Assembly (NCBI GenBank): GCA_015657435.1 | Contig: JADLKH010000004.1 | Coordinates: 232,382 to 238,926 of the forward strand | Direction: 5' to 3' | Length of the DNA stretch: 6,545 nt | Origin: Synergistales bacterium | Lineage (GTDB): Bacteria; Synergistota; Synergistia; Synergistales; 79-D21 | Shown: positions 1-5,712 of the stretch, one piece after another | Layout: each line of letters opens with the position of its first letter | How positions within the stretch are numbered: the stretch's first letter is position 1 | Position numbers and translations under genes: made by a program | The notes under the pieces: generated by a model | Told to the model about the DNA's origin: nothing | What the model saw: the letters and a program-made list of their open reading frames with translations, nothing else | The model's database searches: none

Positions 1-885
1 GATCATCATGATGACCATCATGAACCCGACGAAGACCAGCCGGTACTCGTAGAAGCTCCGGGAGACCTCCGGGGCCACGACGAGGATCAGGGTCCCGAGA
101 AGTGATCCGGGCAGGCTTCCCAGTCCGCCGAGAATGGCCATCTGCAGCTGGTAGACCGATTCGTCGAGGGTGTAGTTGAAGGGAGAGGCGTACTGCGTGT
201 AGTGCACCAGAAGCGCACCGGCCAGTCCCGTGAAGACGGAACCGATCGCGAAGTTCAGGACCTTGTACTTCTGGGTGTTGATCCCCGAATAGCTCGCAGC
301 GATGGAATCGTCCCGGATGGCTTCGAAGGCCCGTCCCAGCTTCGACTTGGTGATCCTTTCGATCAGGACATAGCAGGCGATGAGGAAGCCGAGCGCCAGG
401 TAGTAGAATTTCAGGTTCGTGTCGAAGACGAAACCGAACAGCTGGGGTGCGGGAACCTTGGGGATTCCCATCGCGCCGTTGGTCACGGGGATCCAGTTCA
501 GGAAAATCACCTGGCAGACAACGTTGAACCCGATCGTGATCAGGGTCAGGTAGTCGAACGAGGACTTTCGGCACAAAAAGCCCAGGATCGCCCCGACAAG
601 CCCCGCGAAAATGCCCGCCGTCAGGAAGGCGATCAGGAACGGAACATGGAACCGCACCGCCAGGATCGCGGACCAGTAGGCTCCAAGTCCCATGAAGGCC
701 GCCCGTCCCATGTCGAGCTGGCCGCAAAAACCGACGATCAGGTTGATCGAAAGCGCGACCACGGAATAGATGAAGAAGACGTTCAGCACGCGGATCGCGT
801 ATTCGTCGGTGATGAAGAAGGGCAGGGCGCAGGCGGCGAGAATCGTCACGATTGCGAGGATTTTCCGGTCTTTCAGGAAATTCAT
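1..885 (-). CDS. livM: Branched-chain amino acid ABC transporter permease LivM (C-terminus cut by window edge)
   Basis: Inner-membrane permease that forms the translocation channel of a Liv-type (HAAT) ABC importer together with LivH. The frame is open from an ATG at 885 to the window edge, giving 295 residues with no stop; the family usually has about 300-350, so a short C-terminal piece is missing. Family signatures are clear: GFCGQLDMGRAAFMGLGAY at residues 52-70 matches the LivM 'GxxGQxSLGxAAFxGxGAY' block, and AIRDDSIAA at 189-197 matches the cytoplasmic EAA-type loop that contacts the ATPase. Most of the rest is hydrophobic. The start is 12 nt after the livH stop, and the AGGGGGG ribosome-binding site (893-899) overlaps that stop codon, which suggests translational coupling. 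livG and livF would be expected further left. Substrate specificity cannot be inferred from the permease. Confidence 0.95.
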   Translation of the reverse strand, partial: MNFLKDRKILAIVTILAACALPFFITDEYAIRVLNVFFIYSVVALSINLIVGFCGQLDMGRAAFMGLGAYWSAILAVRFHVPFLIAFLTAGIFAGLVGAILGFLCRKSSFDYLTLITIGFNVVCQVIFLNWIPVTNGAMGIPKVPAPQLFGFVFDTNLKFYYLALGFLIACYVLIERITKSKLGRAFEAIRDDSIAASYSGINTQKYKVLNFAIGSVFTGLAGALLVHYTQYASPFNYTLDESVYQLQMAILGGLGSLPGSLLGTLILVVAPEVSRSFYEYRLVFVGFMMVIMMI

Positions 886-897
886 GCCCCAACCCCC

Positions 898-1788
898 CTA
901 GATCTTCTCCGCCACTTGGGCGGGGAAAAGCCCCTGGGGCTTGATGAGAACGAAGGCGATCAGGAGAAGCCAAACGATCGCGTCCTTGTAAAGGGTCGAA
1001 ACATAGCCGGAAACCATGCTCTCCATCAGGCCGAGCATGATCGCCCCCATGACCGCCCCCTTCAGGCTGCCGACGCCGCCGATGATCGAGGCCATCCAGG
1101 CCTTGATCGTCCCCAGGGCGAACCCGATGCCGATGAAGATGCTGTCGTAGTAGATGCAGAACAGGATCCCGCCGATGACCCCGAGCGCTCCGCCGATCCC
1201 GTAGACGATCGAGATGGTCCGGTTGACCGGGACGCCCATCAGGGCGGCTGTCGGGATGCTCTGGGAAATGGCGATGATTCCCTGTCCGGTCTTGGTCTTT
1301 TTCAGGTAGAGGGTGATCCCGACCATGCACGCGACGGCGATGAGCAGGATGTAGATCTGGAGGGTTCCGATGATGATCCCGCCGAACTGGAGATTGCTGC
1401 CTCGGACACCGATGTCGAACGCGAAGGTTTCCGGCCCCCAGATCTTGAGGATGGCGTTTCGCATGATATAGGCGATGCCGACGGCCGTGATCGTAGGCGT
1501 GACGCGGCCTGAATAGCGCACGGGCCGGTAGGCGAATTTTTCAACAAAAAGGTTGATCACGAAGCCCACGATGATGCCGGCCAGGAGGGCCAGGGCAGGG
1601 TGGACGCCCATGGTCAGAAGGCCCAGTGCCGCAAAGCACCCGACCGCGTACACGTCTCCGTGGGCGAAGTTCAGCAGTTCCAGGATCCCGTAGACCATGT
1701 TGTAGCCCATCGCGATCAGGGCGTAGATGCTTCCGATGCTCAATCCGTTGATCAGGTGCTGGAGGAACATATTGGCTCCGCTTTCCAT
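898..1788 (-). CDS. livH: Branched-chain amino acid ABC transporter permease LivH
   Basis: Second membrane subunit of the Liv/HAAT importer, the partner of LivM. The 296 residues fit the usual family length of about 290-310. Recognisable blocks are NGLSIGSIYALIAMGYNMVYG (residues 14-34), NFAHGD (40-45), EKFAYRPVR (83-91), the cytoplasmic EAA-type loop GGVGSLKG (237-244) and the closing KPQGLFP (283-289). Between them lie repeated hydrophobic membrane segments. Two starts are possible. The ATG at 1788 has GGCGGGG 5 nt upstream. The ATG at 1770 has GGAG 5 nt upstream and yields MFLQHLINGL, closer to the usual family N-terminus. I list the longer form, but the shorter (290 residues) is equally credible. 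The gene lies 74 nt after livK, behind a strong hairpin, and 12 nt before livM. Confidence 0.96.
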   Translation of the reverse strand: MESGANMFLQHLINGLSIGSIYALIAMGYNMVYGILELLNFAHGDVYAVGCFAALGLLTMGVHPALALLAGIIVGFVINLFVEKFAYRPVRYSGRVTPTITAVGIAYIMRNAILKIWGPETFAFDIGVRGSNLQFGGIIIGTLQIYILLIAVACMVGITLYLKKTKTGQGIIAISQSIPTAALMGVPVNRTISIVYGIGGALGVIGGILFCIYYDSIFIGIGFALGTIKAWMASIIGGVGSLKGAVMGAIMLGLMESMVSGYVSTLYKDAIVWLLLIAFVLIKPQGLFPAQVAEKI

Positions 1789-1806
1789 GTTTGCCCCGCC
1801 TTCGGA

Positions 1807-1835
1807 GGGAAGCCGGCGGAACCCGCCGGCTTCCC
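1807..1835 (-). promoter_or_regulatory. Perfect 13-bp hairpin in the livK-livH gap
   Basis: Arms 1807-1819 and 1823-1835 are exact reverse complements (GGGAAGCCGGCGG on the plus strand) around a 3-nt loop, so the RNA stem would be very stable. No U-run follows on either strand, so it is not a standard intrinsic terminator. It lies between the binding-protein gene and the first permease gene, ending 18 nt before the listed livH start. In other ABC operons (malE-malF is the known example), intercistronic stems at this place protect the upstream message from 3' exonucleases and help make more binding protein than permease. That role here is inference. Confidence 0.75.
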
Positions 1836-1862
1836 CAGGGATATGAATCGGGATGGGTGCGG

Positions 1863-2990
1863 CTACTTCGTCTTGTAGCTGACGAAGTTTCCGTTCTTGA
1901 CGGTGATGACGAAAGCCTTTTTATCCGGAACGTCGCCGAACTGGTCGAACTTGATGTTGCCCGTGACGCCGTCGAACGTCTTGCCGCTCTTCAGCTTCGC
2001 GATCAAGGACGCCCTGTCCGTTGCGCCCGCTTCCACCGCCGCCTTGATCAGGTAGACGATATCGTAGGCGTGGGCTCCCCACTCGCCGGGACGTTCCTTG
2101 TTGATGGATTCGTATTTTTTGATGAACGCGGCCTGCTTGGCGCGGGTGTCGTTCGGATCGAAGGAGGTGACGGAAACGACGCCTTCAACGGCCTTTCCGC
2201 CGATCTCGATGAGCTTCGGGTGGGCGATGCTGCTCGCGCCGACGATCTTCGCCTTGTAGTTCAGGTTGGCGGCCTGCTTCGCCAGAAGGGCGGCGCCGGT
2301 GTAGTCGCCGAGGAACAGGACGCCGTCGGCGCCCAGGCCCTTGAACTTCGTGACGATGGCGGAGTAGTCGCGGTCAACGCCGGGAACGTAGGATTCCTCG
2401 CCGACCAGGGACACGCCCAAAGCCGGGAGGGCCTTCAGGGCGACGTCCTTCATGCCCTTGCCGTAATCGGAGTTTTCCCACACGAGGGCGGGCTTCTTCA
2501 CCTTCAGGTCCTTCACGGCCAGCTTGCAGACCTGGCTGACCATGATGTCGTCATTGACGACGACGCGGAAGTAGTTCTTGTGTCCGAGCCGGGTGAGGGT
2601 CGGGTTCGTGTTGCTGGGGGAGATGACCGGGATGCCCGCCTTTTCCCACATCGGGAGGGCGGCGATGCTGCAGCTGGAGTTGTTGTGGCCGAGCACGAAC
2701 ATGATCTTCTTGTCGAGGGAGAGCTTCTGGGCGACGATGACCGCCTGGTTCGGCGTGGCCATGTCGTCTGCGACCTCGAAGGTGAGCTTCTTGCCGTTGA
2801 TGCCGCCCTTCGCGTTGATCTCGTCGACCGCCAGCTGGGCTCCGGCCTTCATCTGGATGCCCTGGCCGGCGCTGTCGCCGGTCATCGGTCCGACAACCGC
2901 GAAATGGATCGTATCGGCGGCAAATGCCGTGGAAACCCCAAAAAGAGCAACCGCGATAAGCAGTACCAGGGATACGAATTTCTTGTTCAA
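1863..2990 (-). CDS. livK: Periplasmic branched-chain-amino-acid-type substrate-binding protein (LivK/LivJ family)
   Basis: Captures the ligand in the periplasm and delivers it to LivHM. The product is 375 residues, the normal length for the type I periplasmic-binding fold (Peripla_BP_6). Residues 1-24 form a Sec signal peptide: NKK, a hydrophobic core, then the AFA|AD cleavage site. There is no lipobox Cys, so a soluble periplasmic protein is expected. Family blocks include VVGPMTGDSAGQG (32-44), LAVDEINAKGGINGKKL (53-69), GHNNSSCS (101-108) and ISPSNTNPTLT (123-133). The last two correspond to the strands and loops that bind the ligand's carboxylate and amino groups in LivJ. The start is a TTG, fixed by AAGGAGG 7 nt upstream and an in-frame TAA at 3003-3005. 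It sits 55 nt after the dehydrogenase in the same apparent operon. The ligand may be Leu/Ile/Val or another small amide or carboxylate, since the family is broad. Confidence 0.95.
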   Translation of the reverse strand: MNKKFVSLVLLIAVALFGVSTAFAADTIHFAVVGPMTGDSAGQGIQMKAGAQLAVDEINAKGGINGKKLTFEVADDMATPNQAVIVAQKLSLDKKIMFVLGHNNSSCSIAALPMWEKAGIPVISPSNTNPTLTRLGHKNYFRVVVNDDIMVSQVCKLAVKDLKVKKPALVWENSDYGKGMKDVALKALPALGVSLVGEESYVPGVDRDYSAIVTKFKGLGADGVLFLGDYTGAALLAKQAANLNYKAKIVGASSIAHPKLIEIGGKAVEGVVSVTSFDPNDTRAKQAAFIKKYESINKERPGEWGAHAYDIVYLIKAAVEAGATDRASLIAKLKSGKTFDGVTGNIKFDQFGDVPDKKAFVITVKNGNFVSYKTK

Positions 2991-2997
2991 TTCCTTT

Positions 2998-3004
2998 CCT
3001 CCTT
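2998..3004 (-). promoter_or_regulatory. Ribosome-binding site that fixes the livK UUG start
   Basis: On the minus strand this reads AAGGAGG, a full Shine-Dalgarno match, separated by 7 nt from the TTG at 2990. Its first two bases belong to an in-frame TAA (3005-3003), so no longer in-frame start exists. The ATG at 3009 is in another frame. Confidence 0.9.
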
Positions 3005-3045
3005 ATCATTTTTTTGTCTTTGTTCCCGGACATCCTCACCGCCGT

Positions 3046-3777
3046 TCAATCCATCAGCATCCCCCCGTTGACGTTCAGAATCTCGCCGGTGATATAGCCT
3101 GCGGTTTCGGAACAAAGCCAGGCAACGACGCCTGCGATTTCCGCCGGTTCCGCGAGGCGCCCGATGGGGATAAGCTTCACGGCGTCCTTCCACCGGTCGC
3201 CCTTCAGGATGTTCTCGGTTCCGACCCAGCCGGGAGCGACCGCGTTCACCCTGATGCCGAACGGGGCCATCTCGGCCGCCATGGAGCGGGTGAGACTGAT
3301 CACCGCGGCTTTGGAGGCGGAGTAGGCCGAATTTCCGGGGCCCGGTTTCTTGCCGTCGATCGAGGCCATGTTCACGATCCGGCCCGAGCCCTGTTCGACC
3401 ATGTCCGGAAGGATGGCCTTGCTGAGCAGGAACACGGCCTTCAGGTTGACGTCCATGACGCGGTCCCACATCTCCTCCGTCGTCTCGAGGACGGGGCTCG
3501 CGGGATAGATGCCCGCGTTGTTGACCAGGATATCGACGGGGCCTCCGGCCTTCTTCGCGAGCGAATGGATCCGCCTGCACTCCGGTTCCTTCGTGATATC
3601 GCCCGCGACGGCCAGGGCGGATCCTCCCGCGGCCCGGATGACTTCAGCGACCGCTTCCGCCTTCGGTCCGTCGAGGTCGCAAAGGCTCAAAAAACAGCCT
3701 TCCTCGGCCAGCTTCAACGCGATCGCCCTGCCGATTCCGCTTGCCGCGCCCGTTACCAGTGCATGCCTTGCTGTCAT
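3046..3777 (-). CDS. Short-chain dehydrogenase/reductase (classical SDR, FabG-like)
   Basis: NAD(P)-dependent oxidoreductase with a Rossmann fold, expected in the cytoplasm as a tetramer. From the ATG at 3777 it has 243 residues, typical of classical SDRs. The cofactor glycine motif TGAASGIG is at 9-16. An acidic residue at the end of beta-2 (D34 in CDLD) favours NAD over NADP. D60 and NNAG (86-89) are present, and the tetrad N111, S139, Y152, K156 (YSASK at 152-156) is complete, so an active enzyme is expected. PGWV follows the active site, and the C-terminal GGMLMD is family-typical. An in-frame TTG at 3810 would add 11 residues, but the 3777 ATG has AGGCGG 7 nt upstream and starts right at the first beta strand. 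It is the first gene of the liv operon. The substrate is unknown: SDR names such as 3-oxoacyl-ACP reductase cannot be assigned from sequence alone. Confidence 0.95.
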   Translation of the reverse strand: MTARHALVTGAASGIGRAIALKLAEEGCFLSLCDLDGPKAEAVAEVIRAAGGSALAVAGDITKEPECRRIHSLAKKAGGPVDILVNNAGIYPASPVLETTEEMWDRVMDVNLKAVFLLSKAILPDMVEQGSGRIVNMASIDGKKPGPGNSAYSASKAAVISLTRSMAAEMAPFGIRVNAVAPGWVGTENILKGDRWKDAVKLIPIGRLAEPAEIAGVVAWLCSETAGYITGEILNVNGGMLMD

Positions 3778-3828
3778 GGGAACACCGCCTTTGCCGGAGT
3801 CATGCCTCAAAATTGGCTGGATTTGTCG

Positions 3829-3851
3829 AAAAAAACTTCAAAATATTGAAA
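3829..3851 (-). terminator. Weak AU-rich hairpin followed by seven U (possible attenuator)
   Basis: On the minus strand TTTCAA (3851-3846) can pair with TTGAAG (3841-3836), the last pair being U-G, around a TATT loop, and TTTTTTT (3835-3829) follows directly. The layout is that of an intrinsic terminator, but the 6-bp stem is almost all A-U and would be unstable alone. It lies about 50 nt upstream of the dehydrogenase start and contains the stop codon of the tiny upstream frame. It may act as a conditional pause or attenuator, or be chance in an A+T-rich leader. Confidence 0.25.
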
Positions 3852-3882
3852 CTTTTCCGGGAGAAATAATAGGTAGGACCAT
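3838..3882 (-). CDS. Possible 14-residue leader peptide rich in Val/Leu/Ile
   Basis: The frame ATG (3882) to TGA (3840-3838) encodes MVLPIISPGKVSIF, in which six of 14 residues are branched-chain (V2, L3, I5, I6, V11, I13). It lies 60 nt upstream of the SDR start codon that opens the liv operon. Upstream AGG (3892-3890) at 7 nt could serve as a ribosome-binding site; it lies in one arm of the inverted repeat, and the AUG falls in its loop. Leader peptides rich in the regulated amino acid control ilv and leu operons by attenuation, so the position is suggestive. The Val/Leu/Ile excess over a random frame is modest and the site is not a strong Shine-Dalgarno, so this may be a chance frame. Confidence 0.22.
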   Translation of the reverse strand: MVLPIISPGKVSIF

Positions 3883-3895
3883 AGCCCTACCTATT
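3868..3895. promoter_or_regulatory. Perfect 10-bp inverted repeat upstream of the dehydrogenase-liv operon
   Basis: AATAGGTAGG (3868-3877) and CCTACCTATT (3886-3895) are exact reverse complements separated by 8 nt. There is no U-run after it on either strand, so it is not an intrinsic terminator. It lies about 90 nt upstream of the SDR start and just downstream of the possible -10 box, a usual place for a dimeric repressor's operator. As RNA it would form a 10-bp hairpin near the 5' end of the message. The half-site GTAGGA recurs at 3931-3936. The regulator is unknown and no regulator gene is in the window. Confidence 0.6.
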
Positions 3896-3903
3896 TGATC
3901 AAG

Positions 3904-3930
3904 CGTATACCACGGCCCGGGTAATTTCAA
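3904..3930 (-). promoter_or_regulatory. Possible sigma70-type promoter for the dehydrogenase-liv operon
   Basis: On the minus strand TTGAAA (3930-3925) matches five of six -35 bases, and TATACG (3909-3904) resembles a -10 box preceded by TGG, an extended -10 feature. The spacer of 15 nt is shorter than the preferred 17, and the -10 matches only four bases. It is the best candidate between the upstream terminator and the first gene. It would place the transcript start near 3897, just before the inverted repeat. The call is tentative. Confidence 0.3.
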
Positions 3931-4009
3931 GTAGGATGTCCTGATATGCAATTGATACGAGATGTTTCAGTTGGGAATGAGGGCTCGAACCCGGAAGGTG
4001 CGCTCGCCG

Positions 4010-4047
4010 AAAAAACCGGCGGGAACCTTGGGAAAGGTACCCGCCGG
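4010..4047 (-). terminator. Intrinsic terminator of the TRAP-amidohydrolase unit
   Basis: On the minus strand CCGGCGGG (4047-4040) pairs with CCCGCCGG (4023-4016). After a T-T mismatch, ACC pairs with GGT, leaving an 8-nt loop, and TTTTTT (4015-4010) follows. This is a textbook rho-independent terminator starting 55 nt beyond the hydrolase stop. It separates the hydrolase transcript from the liv unit, so the latter needs its own promoter. Confidence 0.9.
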
Positions 4048-4102
4048 AGAGAAAGGACTCTGATTTTCCGTTCCGGGGCCGCGTAAAAGCTTGAGGTCGG
4101 CC

Positions 4103-5686
4103 TCAGATTTCGCCCCAGGCCGGATGTCCCTCCACGAAGGTGCAGCGGTGTCGGACGTCCTTCAGGTCGGCGGGAGGCAGTTCGAAGGGGTCGCAGTCCA
4201 GCACCGTGAAGTCCGCCCCGCATCCCGGAAGGATCCTGCCGAGCTCGTTTTCCCGGCCGACGGCGATCCACGGATTGACCGTGTACATCCTCAGCGCCTC
4301 GTCCAGGGACAGGCGGTCGTCGGGAGGCGAGTACCGCATGGAGACGCCGTGTTCATCCGTGCGGTTCACGGCCGCCCAGATTCCGGCCCATGGGTTGAGA
4401 TCCTCGATTGGGCCGTCGCTCGACCCCGTCACGATGAGTCCTTCATCGAAGAACCTTCGGTAGGCGTAGGAGAAGGGAAGCCGCTTGTCTCCAAGCCTGG
4501 CCGGGGCCATCCGCCGGTTCCTGAAGGGCTGGACGGGCTGCGCGTCGACCACGATCCCCAGGCGCTTCATTCTTTTCATCAGGTCTCCCGGGCAATAGGT
4601 GCAGTGGTTGAAGCGGTAGGGCCGCTTCGGCCGGCCCAATTCCCGCGTCAGCCTTTCGACGGTCCGCACGGCCTGGTCGATGGCCAGGTCCCCGATGACG
4701 TGGATCTGGACCTGAATGTCCCGTTTCTGGGCGGCCGCAAGGAGGGCGTAGAGTTCTTCGTCGTCATGGTTGAGCTGGCCGGATGTCGACGGGTTGTCGG
4801 CGTAGGGCGCCGACATGGCCGCGGTATGGCCGCCGATGCTCCCGTCGCAGAACACCTTGAAACCGGCATATCGGACTCGATTCGAGCCGAAGCCGCTCCT
4901 GAAGGAAAAATTGGGCAGGGCATCGTGGTAGCAGAGGATCCGCAACGGCAGACGGCCCTCTTCCTCGAGTTCCTGAAAGGCCCGGATGTCTTCCCCGAGG
5001 GCGTACGAAGGGGCGTCGCAGGCGTGTATGGCCGTTATCCCCAGGGAGGCCAGCCTTTTGCAGGTTTCCCCCACGAGGGACGTGATCCGGTCCGGTTTTT
5101 CATATTCCGCCGCGATCGCCGAGATGATCGGGCCGCCGGCTCCTTCGTTGAGCACTCCGGTCGGAATTCCGGCGCCGTCCCTGACGACGTTGGGATCGCC
5201 CGAATCCCACAGGCCGCTCTTTTTCAGCGCTTCCGTGCCGGCCACCTGCACGTGCCCGCAATAACGGCTGATCACCAGCGGGTTTTCCAGCCCCGCGGCG
5301 TCGAGAAGCTCCCGGGTCGGCCGGACGACTTCCTTCCAGGCTTCTTCGTTGTAATTGACCCCTCGTATCCAGGAGCCTTTCGGGAGTTTTTCGGCCCGAT
5401 TGCGAAGTTGTTCCAACGCTTCGCCCAGGGAGCGAACCTGGCCGAGGTCGACGTAGAGGTCCTGCCTGGCCTGGGCCGTCAGGTGGATATGACAGTCGCT
5501 CAGGCCCGGCGTGACGAGGGCTTCGCCCGCGTCGAGCAGGTCGGCCCCCGCTGGGGCCTTCCTGCGGATTTCGTCTGCCGAACCCACCGCGGCGACGATC
5601 CCGTTTTCCACCAGGAAGGATTCGGCGAAGGGGTTCGCTTCGTCCCCTGTCCAGATTCGGCCTTTTACGACCAGGCTGTCTTTCAT
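4103..5686 (-). CDS. YtcJ-like metal-dependent amidohydrolase (Amidohydro_3 family)
   Basis: Cytoplasmic metal-dependent hydrolase, probably cleaving a C-N bond of an amide or related compound; there is no signal peptide. The 527 residues fit the family (about 520-560). A small N-terminal beta domain (1-60) leads into PGLSDCHIHL with metal-binding H66 and H68. Then come GHVQVAGTEAL (from 144), IPTGVLNE (174-181), FKVFCDGSIGGHTAAM (276-291), HVIGD (329-333), H361 in RFNHC, and the catalytic-type Asp in GSSDGPIEDLNP (421-432). The C-terminal LDEALRMYTVNP and GADFTVLDCDPF blocks return to the beta domain. The ATG at 5686 has GAGGAGG at 5705-5699, a long 12-nt spacing. The frame stays open upstream to 6520, but that part overlaps dctM and is not coding. 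It lies 26 nt after dctM, so hydrolysis of a TRAP-imported compound is a fair inference. Characterised relatives include N-substituted formamide deformylase; the substrate here is unknown. Confidence 0.94.
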   Translation of the reverse strand: MKDSLVVKGRIWTGDEANPFAESFLVENGIVAAVGSADEIRRKAPAGADLLDAGEALVTPGLSDCHIHLTAQARQDLYVDLGQVRSLGEALEQLRNRAEKLPKGSWIRGVNYNEEAWKEVVRPTRELLDAAGLENPLVISRYCGHVQVAGTEALKKSGLWDSGDPNVVRDGAGIPTGVLNEGAGGPIISAIAAEYEKPDRITSLVGETCKRLASLGITAIHACDAPSYALGEDIRAFQELEEEGRLPLRILCYHDALPNFSFRSGFGSNRVRYAGFKVFCDGSIGGHTAAMSAPYADNPSTSGQLNHDDEELYALLAAAQKRDIQVQIHVIGDLAIDQAVRTVERLTRELGRPKRPYRFNHCTYCPGDLMKRMKRLGIVVDAQPVQPFRNRRMAPARLGDKRLPFSYAYRRFFDEGLIVTGSSDGPIEDLNPWAGIWAAVNRTDEHGVSMRYSPPDDRLSLDEALRMYTVNPWIAVGRENELGRILPGCGADFTVLDCDPFELPPADLKDVRHRCTFVEGHPAWGEI

Positions 5687-5712
5687 TTCGGCGTCAGTCC
5701 TCCTCACGTTTT

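Larger units (their letters stand above)
3778..4102. other. 325-nt intergenic region between the hydrolase and dehydrogenase units
   Basis: The only long gap in the window. Going in the direction of transcription it holds the hydrolase terminator (4010-4047), then a stretch of about 80 nt (3931-4009) where I see no clear signal. After that come a possible promoter, a perfect inverted repeat, a tiny frame and a weak AU hairpin with a U-run, listed separately, and finally the SDR ribosome-binding site. The part nearest the dehydrogenase is clearly richer in A+T than the flanking genes, as expected of a control region. Confidence 0.8.

Noticed and set aside
202..1512. A 436-codon plus-strand frame opposite livM and livH
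   Set aside because: Low-complexity, highly charged translation (Asp, Arg, Gln, Gly) with no motifs, mirroring the codons of hydrophobic membrane proteins on the other strand.
2551..3039. A 162-codon minus-strand frame overlapping the livK start region
   Set aside because: It is out of frame with livK and has no motif; the livK frame carries the signal peptide and the binding-protein fold.
1791..3849. Two overlapping plus-strand frames (1791-3071 and 2578-3849) opposite livK and the dehydrogenase
   Set aside because: Antisense shadows; both minus-strand genes are complete, with full motifs and good ribosome-binding sites.
3897..3912. A sigma54-like promoter (TGG...TTGA on the minus strand)
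   Set aside because: The spacing between the GG and the TTG element is one base off and the invariant GC is missing.
3979..3995. Sequence resembling a tRNA T-arm (GGGTTCGAGCCC on the minus strand), possibly a tRNA fragment or attachment site
   Set aside because: Only three stem pairs surround the loop, and there is no matching acceptor stem, anticodon arm or CCA end; no integrase is present.
1807..4047. Shared CCGGCGGG/CCCGCCGG core in the livK-livH hairpin and in the hydrolase terminator, as a possible dispersed palindromic repeat
   Set aside because: Only the short GC core is common; arm lengths, loops and flanks differ, and such cores arise easily in stems of a GC-rich genome.
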